8,742 nucleotides of DNA from JBLNBQ01 sp050260095 (GTDB taxonomy: Bacteria > Bacillota > UBA5301 > DYFA01), in contig JBLNBQ010000197.1 in the NCBI GenBank assembly GCA_050260095.1, positions 1 through 8,742 of the forward strand. Reading direction: 5' to 3'. The notes under the pieces were generated by a model, which saw only the letters and a program-made list of their open reading frames with translations, ran no database searches and had not been told where the DNA came from. A program made the position numbers and the translations under genes. Below are positions 1 to 5,523 of the stretch, piece after piece. How positions within the stretch are numbered: the stretch's first letter is position 1; every line of letters starts with the position of its first letter.

Positions 1-163
1 CTATCCCACCTCGAGCCCGGGTTCGCTCGACACGCTGGTCTCCCAGGGCTACCTGAAGGTCAAGCCCGAGTGCGTGACCGCTGACGGTGTCTCCCACATC
101 TACGAGTGGAAGACCGACTTCGCCGGCACCACCTTCACGTTCCAGGCGGTCGGCGGGAACCCG
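1..163 (+). repeat. Direct repeat, copy 1 (pilin core block)
   Basis: Bases 1-163 match 512-674 at a constant offset of 511 with three mismatches by hand comparison: A98/G609 (Ile to Val), C121/T632 (silent) and G156/C667 (Gly to Ala). The repeat is cut by the left edge, so its true length is unknown. It ends abruptly just after the Gly/Ala-Asn-Pro codons, beyond which the two pilin genes are dissimilar. Confidence 0.95.
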
Positions 164-292
164 GTCACGCTAGAGAGTCTCGACGGCTACGGTCTGAGTG
201 ATGGCTTCAAATGTCCCTCCGGCGGCCAGTACAAGTTCCAAACGGGCACCAACAGGGTGCTCTGCTCCGTGCATGACAAGGACCTCTGGTGA
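2..292 (+). CDS. Type IV pilin, 3' part (5' end outside window)
   Basis: This open frame runs from the left edge to a TGA at 290-292, giving 96 visible residues. The usual pilin N-terminus (prepilin leader, hydrophobic helix) would lie upstream and is not seen. Identification rests on near-identity with the complete pilin at 330-818: residues from YPTSSPGSLDTLVSQGYLKV through FTFQAVGGN match it with two substitutions. The C-terminus differs. It carries CPSGGQYKF, then a glycine, then VLCSVHD, a Cys-Pro-x-Gly-Gly-x-Tyr...Cys-x-x-His pattern that I recall from many type IV pilins and that probably forms the disulfide-bonded C-terminal loop. A third cysteine (ECVT) lies earlier. It probably encodes a fibre subunit, major or minor. 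Family assignment is firm. Its role relative to its neighbour is unknown. Confidence 0.85.
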   Translation, partial: YPTSSPGSLDTLVSQGYLKVKPECVTADGVSHIYEWKTDFAGTTFTFQAVGGNPVTLESLDGYGLSDGFKCPSGGQYKFQTGTNRVLCSVHDKDLW

Positions 293-303
293 TAGAGGAC
301 AAT

Positions 304-324
304 CTTGGCCCCTCCAAGGGGGAG
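304..324 (+). promoter_or_regulatory. Possible hairpin over the pilin ribosome-binding site
   Basis: The 37-nt gap between the pilin genes can form two competing short stems: CTTGG (304-308) with CCAAG (314-318), or CCCCT (309-313) with AGGGG (317-321). The second sequesters most of the GGGGGAG Shine-Dalgarno (318-324) of the pilin starting at 330. There is no T-run, so it is not a typical terminator. It could modulate translation of the second pilin, but the stems are only 5 bp and may be chance in GC-rich DNA. Confidence 0.25.
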
Positions 325-329
325 CGATT

Positions 330-818
330 ATGAAGCGAAACGGTTTCACGCTGCTCGAACTGCTCGTCGTCATCGCCATCATCGGCGTCCTTACGGCGAT
401 CGCCCTGCCGAACTTCGGCGCGGTGAAGCACGAAGACGAGGCGGCCAAGTGCAAGGCGAACCTCCAGGCGATCGAGATGGCGCTGGAGTCGTACTACGCC
501 GAGAACGGGACCTATCCCACCTCGAGCCCGGGTTCGCTCGACACGCTGGTCTCCCAGGGCTACCTGAAGGTCAAGCCCGAGTGCGTGACCGCTGACGGTG
601 TCTCCCACGTCTACGAGTGGAAGACCGACTTTGCCGGCACCACCTTCACGTTCCAGGCGGTCGGCGCGAACCCGCCGGTCGAGACCACCCACACCTACAA
701 GGCGGGGCGGGTCTTCTGCCCATACCACGGGACGCTGGACAGCGTGGATTGGCATCCCGACGGGCCGCCGACGGGCATGATCGCAGATCCCGGCGAGGGC
801 GGGGGGGAGCCGCTCTAA
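330..818 (+). CDS. Type IV pilin (prepilin), complete
   Basis: This 162-residue prepilin begins with a five-residue leader, MKRNG, followed by the prepilin peptidase site G^FTLLELLVVIAIIGV. It has Phe1 and Glu5 of the mature protein and one long hydrophobic N-terminal helix ending near ALPNF. The next segment (KHEDEAAKCKANLQAIEMAL, then YYAENGTYP) is standard for T4P/pseudopilin subunits. It would be processed by PilD and polymerised in the inner membrane. The ATG at 330 is chosen because it gives the canonical leader and has GGGGGAG about 5 nt upstream; the frame stays open further upstream but has no pilin logic. Cysteines occur in AAKCKA, PECVT and VFCPYHG. The CPxGGxY half of the motif found in the upstream paralogue is absent, and the tail is Gly/Pro/Asp-rich. 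Probably a fibre subunit. Confidence 0.95.
   Translation: MKRNGFTLLELLVVIAIIGVLTAIALPNFGAVKHEDEAAKCKANLQAIEMALESYYAENGTYPTSSPGSLDTLVSQGYLKVKPECVTADGVSHVYEWKTDFAGTTFTFQAVGANPPVETTHTYKAGRVFCPYHGTLDSVDWHPDGPPTGMIADPGEGGGEPL
512..674 (+). repeat. Direct repeat, copy 2 (pilin core block)
   Basis: This is the second copy of the pilin core block, inside the complete pilin gene. It has three mismatches to bases 1-163. Similarity stops after position 674, where the C-terminal coding regions differ in sequence, length and cysteine content. Confidence 0.95.
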
Positions 819-819
819 G

Positions 820-1266
820 ATGACTCTGCGCCGGTTGCGAGCGGGCTTCACGCTCATCGAGGTGGTCATCGCGGCTGGTTTGTTGGCCGGTGGGTTCGTG
901 CTCACCGCCATGCCGGTCCGCAACCTGATCATGTCCAGCGTGGTGGCGGGTGACCGGGCCACGGCCGTGTATTGGGCCCTGGCCGGGCTTGAGTACCAGC
1001 GGGGCCAGACGAGTGTGGGCAACCTCACCTCGGCGGCGACCCTCGACACCACCGCTGGCGCGTTAAAGACCTCCACCAACTTCCCGGCGCCGGGGCAAGG
1101 TGTGGTCTACAGCCGGAACACGGAGTACCAGCTCTACGAAGCTGGGGGAATGTACGTGCTCAGGTCGCGGGTGAGCTGGTCGCGGTACGGCCGGTCGCAC
1201 AATTCGACCACCGAGAAGCCGGTGGACATCCGGATGCTGGCGACGCCCGCGCTGTTGGGCAGGTAG
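820..1266 (+). CDS. Minor type IV pilin, PilV/GspI-like
   Basis: The 148-residue product has a short basic leader (MTLRRLRAG) and the prepilin cleavage site G9^FTLIEVVIAAGLLAGG, with Glu at mature position 5. The hydrophobic helix runs to about residue 35, followed by a small globular domain without cysteines. Size, leader and position just before a PilW-like gene fit the PilV/GspI class of minor pilins, which join the priming complex at the pilus tip. The ATG at 820 lies one base after the preceding stop. Its ribosome site is probably the GGGGGGGAG inside the end of the pilin gene, about 10 nt upstream, so it is likely translationally coupled. Prepilin identity is sure; the PilV subclass is inferred from length and order. 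Confidence 0.85.
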   Translation: MTLRRLRAGFTLIEVVIAAGLLAGGFVLTAMPVRNLIMSSVVAGDRATAVYWALAGLEYQRGQTSVGNLTSAATLDTTAGALKTSTNFPAPGQGVVYSRNTEYQLYEAGGMYVLRSRVSWSRYGRSHNSTTEKPVDIRMLATPALLGR

Positions 1267-1292
1267 GGCCGGCAGTTCCAAGGGGCGCTGAC

Positions 1293-1298
1293 GGGGGA
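1293..1298 (+). promoter_or_regulatory. Ribosome-binding site deciding the PilW-like start
   Basis: GGGGGA lies 6 nt before the ATG at 1305. It directly abuts the alternative in-frame TTG at 1299, which is too close for that start. This favours ATG 1305. Confidence 0.6.
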
Positions 1299-1304
1299 TT
1301 GAGG

Positions 1305-1991
1305 ATGACGACCTGGCGGAGGAACAGGCGGGACCGGCACGTCAAACAGGCGGGCGAGGGCGGGTTCACCCTCGTCGAGGTGCTGGTTGCCATGGCTATC
1401 CTGACCTCGCTCATGGTCATGAGCAACGGGTTGCTCTCCTCGGTCTTCGACTCCTGGAGCCGCGGACAAGACCGCCAGGGGCTGGCCCTGGCCGGGGTGG
1501 GGGTGCTCTCCAGCATACTGCAGGACGCCCGGAACGCCAAGGAGATCGACTACAACGCTTCGGCGTTCGACGGCAAGGGCACGCCCTCTCCGACAGGCAC
1601 CAACCTTCGGCTGGCGCTCGACTTTCCCGCCGTGCGCGGCACCTACATGGGGCTCACGCGCTGGCACGTCAAACGGGTCACCTACGAGAACACGGCCGAC
1701 GGGTTCACCCGCAAGGTCGAGGAGGCGTGGACGCCCGGACCGGATGACGACCCGGCCAGTGGGGCGGCCCTGGGCTACGTGAGGAAGGACTGGGTGCTCA
1801 CCCACCACGTGTCGCAGTTCGCGCTGGAAACGCAGTTCCCGACCGCCACCTCATCGCCGAGGAGCGTACGGGTCAACCTGTTTCTTCACGAGAAGGGCTA
1901 CGCCGCCCGAAACGGGCAGGCCCAGCTAGCCATGAACGGACGAGCCTTCATCAGGAGGATTGAGCATGTCGACCCCTCCGTCTCGTTCTGA
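1305..1991 (+). CDS. Minor type IV pilin, PilW/GspJ-like
   Basis: The 228-residue product has a longish basic leader (20 residues, ending GEGG) before the prepilin site G20^FTLVEVLVAMAILTSLM, with Glu at mature position 5. After the hydrophobic helix comes a VLSSILQDARNAKEID segment, reminiscent of the helix with a conserved Arg seen in PilW/GspJ proteins, then a beta-rich C-terminal half without cysteines. This is the largest of the FTLxE-type pilins here, as expected for the J/W class in the tip complex. An in-frame TTG exists at 1299, but ATG 1305 is better spaced from GGGGGA. The 3' end overlaps the next gene by 26 nt, suggesting coupled translation. Confidence 0.82.
   Translation: MTTWRRNRRDRHVKQAGEGGFTLVEVLVAMAILTSLMVMSNGLLSSVFDSWSRGQDRQGLALAGVGVLSSILQDARNAKEIDYNASAFDGKGTPSPTGTNLRLALDFPAVRGTYMGLTRWHVKRVTYENTADGFTRKVEEAWTPGPDDDPASGAALGYVRKDWVLTHHVSQFALETQFPTATSSPRSVRVNLFLHEKGYAARNGQAQLAMNGRAFIRRIEHVDPSVSF
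1953..1958 (+). promoter_or_regulatory. Ribosome-binding site of the PilX-like gene
   Basis: A perfect AGGAGG ends 7 nt before the ATG at 1966, within the end of the PilW-like gene. The in-frame TTG at 1960 is only 1 nt from it, so ATG 1966 is the credible start. Confidence 0.8.
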
Positions 1992-2556
1992 AAACCGGCA
2001 GTCCGAACGGGGCGTCGCGATCATCCTGGTCGTCATGCTCATGGCGCTCTTCCTCACGCTGGGTGGGGCGGCAGTGGTCATGTCGAGAATGGTCAACGGG
2101 TACGGGAAGAACCGCGAGTGGGCTGCCCAGGCTTTCGCCGCGGCGGATAGCGGGCTGCAGGCTGCGGTGCACCAGATGTTGGGCGGCACAACGCCCTCCA
2201 CGGAGATGATTACGGACTCCTTGGTGGACAAGAACGACCCCGATTATAAGGTCTGGTACTCAGCCATCATCGAGCCGGTGTCTGACAAGCCCACCGAGTT
2301 CCGCGTGTACGGACGGGGCCGGACCGGGGACGGGCTGACGGTGACCAAGTTTGTGCGCGCTTACGTCAAGTTTGATCGTGCCAGCCGGAGCAGCACCGAC
2401 CCCCTGAGAAAGGTGGTCAAGCTGGACGGCACCACGCCCGGCGGCTGGCTGGCCTGGGAGGAGATCCCGTTCTCGGTCATCCAGGAGCGGGCGGAGAACA
2501 GTCCCAAGAAGGATGATTTCGTCAAGTGGGTCAACGATTGGGTTGCCACGCACTAG
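1966..2556 (+). CDS. Minor pilin / assembly protein, PilX N-terminal domain type
   Basis: The 196-residue product has a polar N-terminus, then ERGVAIILVVMLMALFLTLG and a hydrophobic segment to about residue 40. It continues with WAAQAFAAADSGLQAAVHQM at about 52-71. That combination (Arg-Gly before the helix, then the AxxAAxxGL signature) is the PilX/GspK N-terminal pattern. Like that family it lacks the Glu5 of ordinary pilins. These proteins cap the minor-pilin complex and promote pilus assembly. The C-terminal part (about 95-196) is not recognised; it ends in a charged, probably helical stretch (KKDDFVKWVNDW). It overlaps the preceding gene by 26 nt and lies 15 nt before pilM. Confidence 0.8.
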   Translation: MSTPPSRSENRQSERGVAIILVVMLMALFLTLGGAAVVMSRMVNGYGKNREWAAQAFAAADSGLQAAVHQMLGGTTPSTEMITDSLVDKNDPDYKVWYSAIIEPVSDKPTEFRVYGRGRTGDGLTVTKFVRAYVKFDRASRSSTDPLRKVVKLDGTTPGGWLAWEEIPFSVIQERAENSPKKDDFVKWVNDWVATH

Positions 2557-2571
2557 GAGGGAGGTCACCTC

Positions 2572-3678
2572 GTGTTTCGGAGTGAGAACAGGCTCATCGG
2601 TCTTGACCTCGGTTCGTCCGCGGTGAAGATCGCCTGTGTCCGGTCGGGGGCTCGCGGGTGGGACCTAATGGCTGCCGGTCAGGGGCGACTGCCGGAGGGC
2701 GTCATCGACGAGACCGGGGTGAACGATCCCGACATTGTCAGCCATGCCATTCAGGAGGCGTTGGGGGCGGCGGGGCTGCGCCGGGTTCGCCGGGTGGTCG
2801 TGGGGGTGCCGTCGCGCTACCTCACGGTGCGGGTGCTGACCGTGCCGACCATGGACCATTCGGAGCTGCGCGAAGCCGCCAAGTGGGAGGCGTCGCAGTA
2901 CATTCCTTATCCGGTGGAAGAGGGGGTCTTCGACTTCCTCGAACTTGGCCCCGGGGCAGCCACCGGCACCCTGGATGTGCTAAGCATCTCCGCCCGCAAG
3001 ACCGTGATCGACAGCATCGTCAAGGCCGCGGAGTTGGCCGGGCTGGAGCCGGTTGCCCTCGACGCGGCGCCGTTGGCCTCGGGCCGGGCCCTGTTGGCCG
3101 GTGCCGCCGGCGCCGCCGCAGCAGCGCCCGGTCTGAAGCAGGCGGCGGCCACTCACGATGGGCCGGTGGGCGAAGAGGCCGTGGCGCTGGTGGACATCGG
3201 ATACTCCAGCAGCGACGTGAGCATCTTTCGCGGCCAGCAGCTGCGGGTGGCCCGGAGCATTCCCATCGGGGGCGCCCGCTTCACCGCAGCGGTGGCGGAG
3301 GCGCTTGGGATCGACCCGGATGCAGCCGAGGCGCGCAAGCAGTCTGAGGTGAGGCTTGATGTCGAGGAGCCGCCCCTCATCCGGCTGGGGAAGCCGACGG
3401 CCGACCAGGCGGCGTACCAGGTGGCGGAGGAGTTGGCCGACGAGCTGCAGCGCTCGCTCGACTACTTCCGGGCGCAGAGCCGGTGGATGCCGACCCATCG
3501 CCTGGTGCTCACCGGTGGCGGGAGCCATCTTCAGGGGATGGACGCTTTTCTGGCCGAACGGCTCAACATTGAGGTGGTGCGGGGCGAGTCGGTCCTCGCT
3601 GGGCTGGACACGCGGCTTGCCGCCGGGATTTCGCCAGTCGCTCTCGGACTGGCGCTCTGGGAGGTGACTGTGGCGTGA
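2572..3678 (+). CDS. pilM: Type IV pilus assembly protein PilM (actin-like ATPase)
   Basis: PilM is a cytoplasmic actin-fold nucleotide-binding protein that binds the N-terminal tail of PilN and links the motor side to the alignment subcomplex. The 368-residue product shows phosphate-1 motif LDLGSSAVKI (11-20), the family signature VPSRYLTVRVLTVPTM (79-94), then AAKWEASQYIPYPVEE (102-117). Phosphate-2 motif VDIGYSSSDVSIF is at 207-219, ELQRSLDYFRAQ at 291-302, and adenosine motif LTGGGSHLQGM at 313-323. Length is near the usual for PilM. Between the two phosphate motifs is an Ala/Gly-rich stretch (about 174-196) that looks like a flexible insertion. Start is GTG at 2572, preceded by GGGAGGT at 2559-2565 with 6 nt spacing. 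The 3' end overlaps pilN. Confidence 0.96.
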   Translation: MFRSENRLIGLDLGSSAVKIACVRSGARGWDLMAAGQGRLPEGVIDETGVNDPDIVSHAIQEALGAAGLRRVRRVVVGVPSRYLTVRVLTVPTMDHSELREAAKWEASQYIPYPVEEGVFDFLELGPGAATGTLDVLSISARKTVIDSIVKAAELAGLEPVALDAAPLASGRALLAGAAGAAAAAPGLKQAAATHDGPVGEEAVALVDIGYSSSDVSIFRGQQLRVARSIPIGGARFTAAVAEALGIDPDAAEARKQSEVRLDVEEPPLIRLGKPTADQAAYQVAEELADELQRSLDYFRAQSRWMPTHRLVLTGGGSHLQGMDAFLAERLNIEVVRGESVLAGLDTRLAAGISPVALGLALWEVTVA

Positions 3679-4229
3679 TGCGGATTGACCTGCTGCCGTC
3701 GCGTTATCACCAGTTCCGCCTGCTTACCAAGCAGGTCTACTGGGGCTTGATCGGGCTGACGGCGCTGGTGGTGCTCCTCGGCACGGTCCAGCTGGGATTC
3801 GTGGCCAAGGCCGGCGCGTATGCCCGGATGGCAGCCACGCTGGCGCCCCACGCCAAAAAGTATCAGACGATCAACGCCCGTTTCTCCGCGCTGCAGCAAG
3901 CGGAGAAGCAGTTGTTGGAGCGCAAGAGCAAGGCGGCGCCGCTGCTGGACCAGAGCCGCTCGGTGCTCCCGGCCGTGCAGGATTTCACCCGCGGCTTGCC
4001 AACCGGCACGAAGCTGACGTCCCTCACCGTGGACCTCGACGGCAAGCTCAGCCTGACGGCTCAAGCCCGCAATTACAAGGACGTCTCCCGCTTTGTGAAG
4101 TGGGTGGGCGAGAGCCTGAAGTACCGCGACCTCTCCTTGACCGGCCTCAAGAACGTGGAGGGTCAGGGCGTGGAGTTCACCCTGAGCGGGGTGCGCGATG
4201 GCGCGGTTTCCGGGGGGGAGAGGCAGTGA
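3678..4229 (+). CDS. pilN: Type IV pilus assembly protein PilN
   Basis: PilN is a bitopic inner-membrane protein whose cytoplasmic tail binds PilM and whose periplasmic domain pairs with PilO. The 183-residue product begins MRIDLLPSRY, matching the (I)NLLP motif that inserts into PilM. It has one transmembrane helix at about 21-43, a helical coiled-coil-like stretch (about 55-95), and an alpha/beta domain to about 172 (LTSLTVDLDGKLSLTAQA, then VEFTLSGV). The sequence GTGATG at 3675-3680 offers two in-frame starts. ATG 3678 (1-nt overlap with pilM) is listed, but GTG 3675 is 7 nt from GGGAGGTGA (3659-3667) and is equally possible, adding one residue. Translation is probably coupled to pilM. 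Confidence 0.93.
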   Translation: MRIDLLPSRYHQFRLLTKQVYWGLIGLTALVVLLGTVQLGFVAKAGAYARMAATLAPHAKKYQTINARFSALQQAEKQLLERKSKAAPLLDQSRSVLPAVQDFTRGLPTGTKLTSLTVDLDGKLSLTAQARNYKDVSRFVKWVGESLKYRDLSLTGLKNVEGQGVEFTLSGVRDGAVSGGERQ

Positions 4230-4873
4230 AGCTGATCGATGCCGACCCGAAGGAGAACGTGCGGCTCTACTTCTTCCTGCTGGTGCTGCTTGCGCTCTGC
4301 TTCTACCTCTTTGGTCTCCGTCCGGCCATGAACGCCGAAGCGCTGGAGAGTTCCAAGTACCAGTCGCTGCGCACGGATATCCAGACGGGGAAGATTCAGG
4401 CCAAGGAACTGCTGAGTTACGCCGGGCGGGTGAAGAAGCTCAAGGCGGAGGTCGTGACCCTCGAGGAACGCCTTCGGTCGGGCAACCAGGTTTTGCTGCT
4501 CCTCAAGGACGCGGAACAGGCGGCCCAGCACGCCCGCATCAAGCTTGACGGGCTCGAGCTGCAGGCGCCGGAGGTGAAGGCGGACGTGACCCGTCAACCG
4601 GTTCAGGTCACGGCGAACGGGAGTTTGCAGGGTCTCCTCCACTTCGCCCAACACATGGAGCTCCTCCCCTATCCGGTGAGGGTCACCAGGCTGAACCTTT
4701 CCACCGGGCAGGCCGGCGGGGCGCCTCTGCAGGCCAACCTCAGTCTCGAACTCTATTCCCTGGGCGCCGAGGGGGCTGACCAGTCCGCCTTGGCCAAGGC
4801 GTCGCCCGGCGGCCCGGCAGCCTCGGCGGCGCCAGCCGGAGCGGCGCCTGTGAAGGCAGGTGGACGCAAGTGA
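4226..4873 (+). CDS. pilO: Type IV pilus assembly protein PilO
   Basis: PilO pairs with PilN in the inner membrane. The 215-residue product has a short cytoplasmic tail, one transmembrane helix (about 13-31, YFFLLVLLALCFYLFGL), a heptad-like helical region (about 38-102), and a compact alpha/beta domain (about 105-180). The latter contains VQVTANGSLQGLLHFAQHME, the usual PilO 'hold the beta-sheet, then one helix' pattern. The last ~33 residues are Ala/Gly/Pro-rich and probably disordered. The start is taken as GTG 4226, in a GTGA overlap with the pilN stop and 5 nt after GGGGGGGAG; the frame is open further upstream inside pilN but without a better start. The assignment is supported strongly by order. 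Confidence 0.9.
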   Translation: MKLIDADPKENVRLYFFLLVLLALCFYLFGLRPAMNAEALESSKYQSLRTDIQTGKIQAKELLSYAGRVKKLKAEVVTLEERLRSGNQVLLLLKDAEQAAQHARIKLDGLELQAPEVKADVTRQPVQVTANGSLQGLLHFAQHMELLPYPVRVTRLNLSTGQAGGAPLQANLSLELYSLGAEGADQSALAKASPGGPAASAAPAGAAPVKAGGRK

Positions 4874-5523
4874 GCACCGGTGCGAGCCTGGTGGAACGCC
4901 TCAGTTCCGATCTCACTTCCCGGCTGAAGATCGAAGATCCCTTGGTGGCGACCCTGGTCCGCAAGTCTCTGAACTGGGCCGTCATCCTCCTGGTGGTCGC
5001 CGCGGTCTGGCTCGTGGGAGCGAACCTCGTTTTCACCCGGTTGATCTATGCTCCCCGCGCGGTCGCACCCGCAGCCGACCTGGTGCTGGAGGCGGCGAGC
5101 GATGAGATCAGAGACGTGGTGCGCTTCGCCAACTCCCAGGAACCTCTGGCGGCGGAGGCGAAGCCGGGCGACACCTATCCGGCCGAGATCGACGTCATGC
5201 CACTGCTGATCACGGGCAATCCTTTCGCGGCGACCGTCGTGGCGAAGGCGCCCGACCTCGGCGCCCTCATCCGCAGCAGGCAGGCGGCCGCCCCCAAGCC
5301 CGGGGCAGAACCAGCGCCCGAACCGCAGGTTGCCATCAGCATCCGGGGGATCGTGAACCGGGGCACCACGACGCTCGCCATCCTTTCGAGCGGCGAGACC
5401 AGCGGCGCAGTGCGGGCGGGCGATAGCTTTATGGATTGGCAGGTTCTTGCCGTGGGCAGGGACCAAGTGGTACTCGAGAAGAACGGCAAGATCCGGACAA
5501 TCGCGTGGGAGGGGAGCAAGTGA
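4870..5523 (+). CDS. PilP/GspC-like inner-membrane protein with HR domain
   Basis: The 217-residue product has a cytoplasmic N-terminus of about 34 residues, one transmembrane helix (about 35-57, AVILLVVAAVWLVGANLVF), and a long periplasmic linker containing LLITGNPFA and a Pro/Ala-rich stretch (139-153). It ends in a beta-rich domain (about 153-214): ISIRGIVNRG, TTLAILSSG, VRAGDSF, WQVLAVGRDQVVLEKNGK. That order of strands, with Gly-Asp before the turn and 'V.L..NGK' near the end, is the homology-region (HR) fold of GspC and PilP, which contacts the secretin N0 domain. No lipobox cysteine is present, so the topology is GspC-like rather than that of lipoprotein PilP. GTG start in a GTGA overlap with pilO; AGGTGG sits 6 nt upstream. 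Its place between pilO and the secretin is that of pilP. Confidence 0.8.
   Translation: MSTGASLVERLSSDLTSRLKIEDPLVATLVRKSLNWAVILLVVAAVWLVGANLVFTRLIYAPRAVAPAADLVLEAASDEIRDVVRFANSQEPLAAEAKPGDTYPAEIDVMPLLITGNPFAATVVAKAPDLGALIRSRQAAAPKPGAEPAPEPQVAISIRGIVNRGTTTLAILSSGETSGAVRAGDSFMDWQVLAVGRDQVVLEKNGKIRTIAWEGSK

Noticed and set aside
198..329. Upstream in-frame extension of the complete pilin
   Set aside because: The extension precedes the canonical prepilin leader, overlaps the upstream pilin gene and has no ribosome-site logic. ATG 330 gives the expected short leader.
1..674. Direct repeat as an assembly artefact
   Set aside because: The copies carry three distinct mismatches, both reading frames are intact, and the flanks differ, so two real genes are more likely. 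Long reads would still be the decisive check.
207..1079. Minus-strand open frame (290 codons) opposite the pilins
   Set aside because: Arg/Pro-rich composition with no family resemblance. It lies across two clear prepilin genes.
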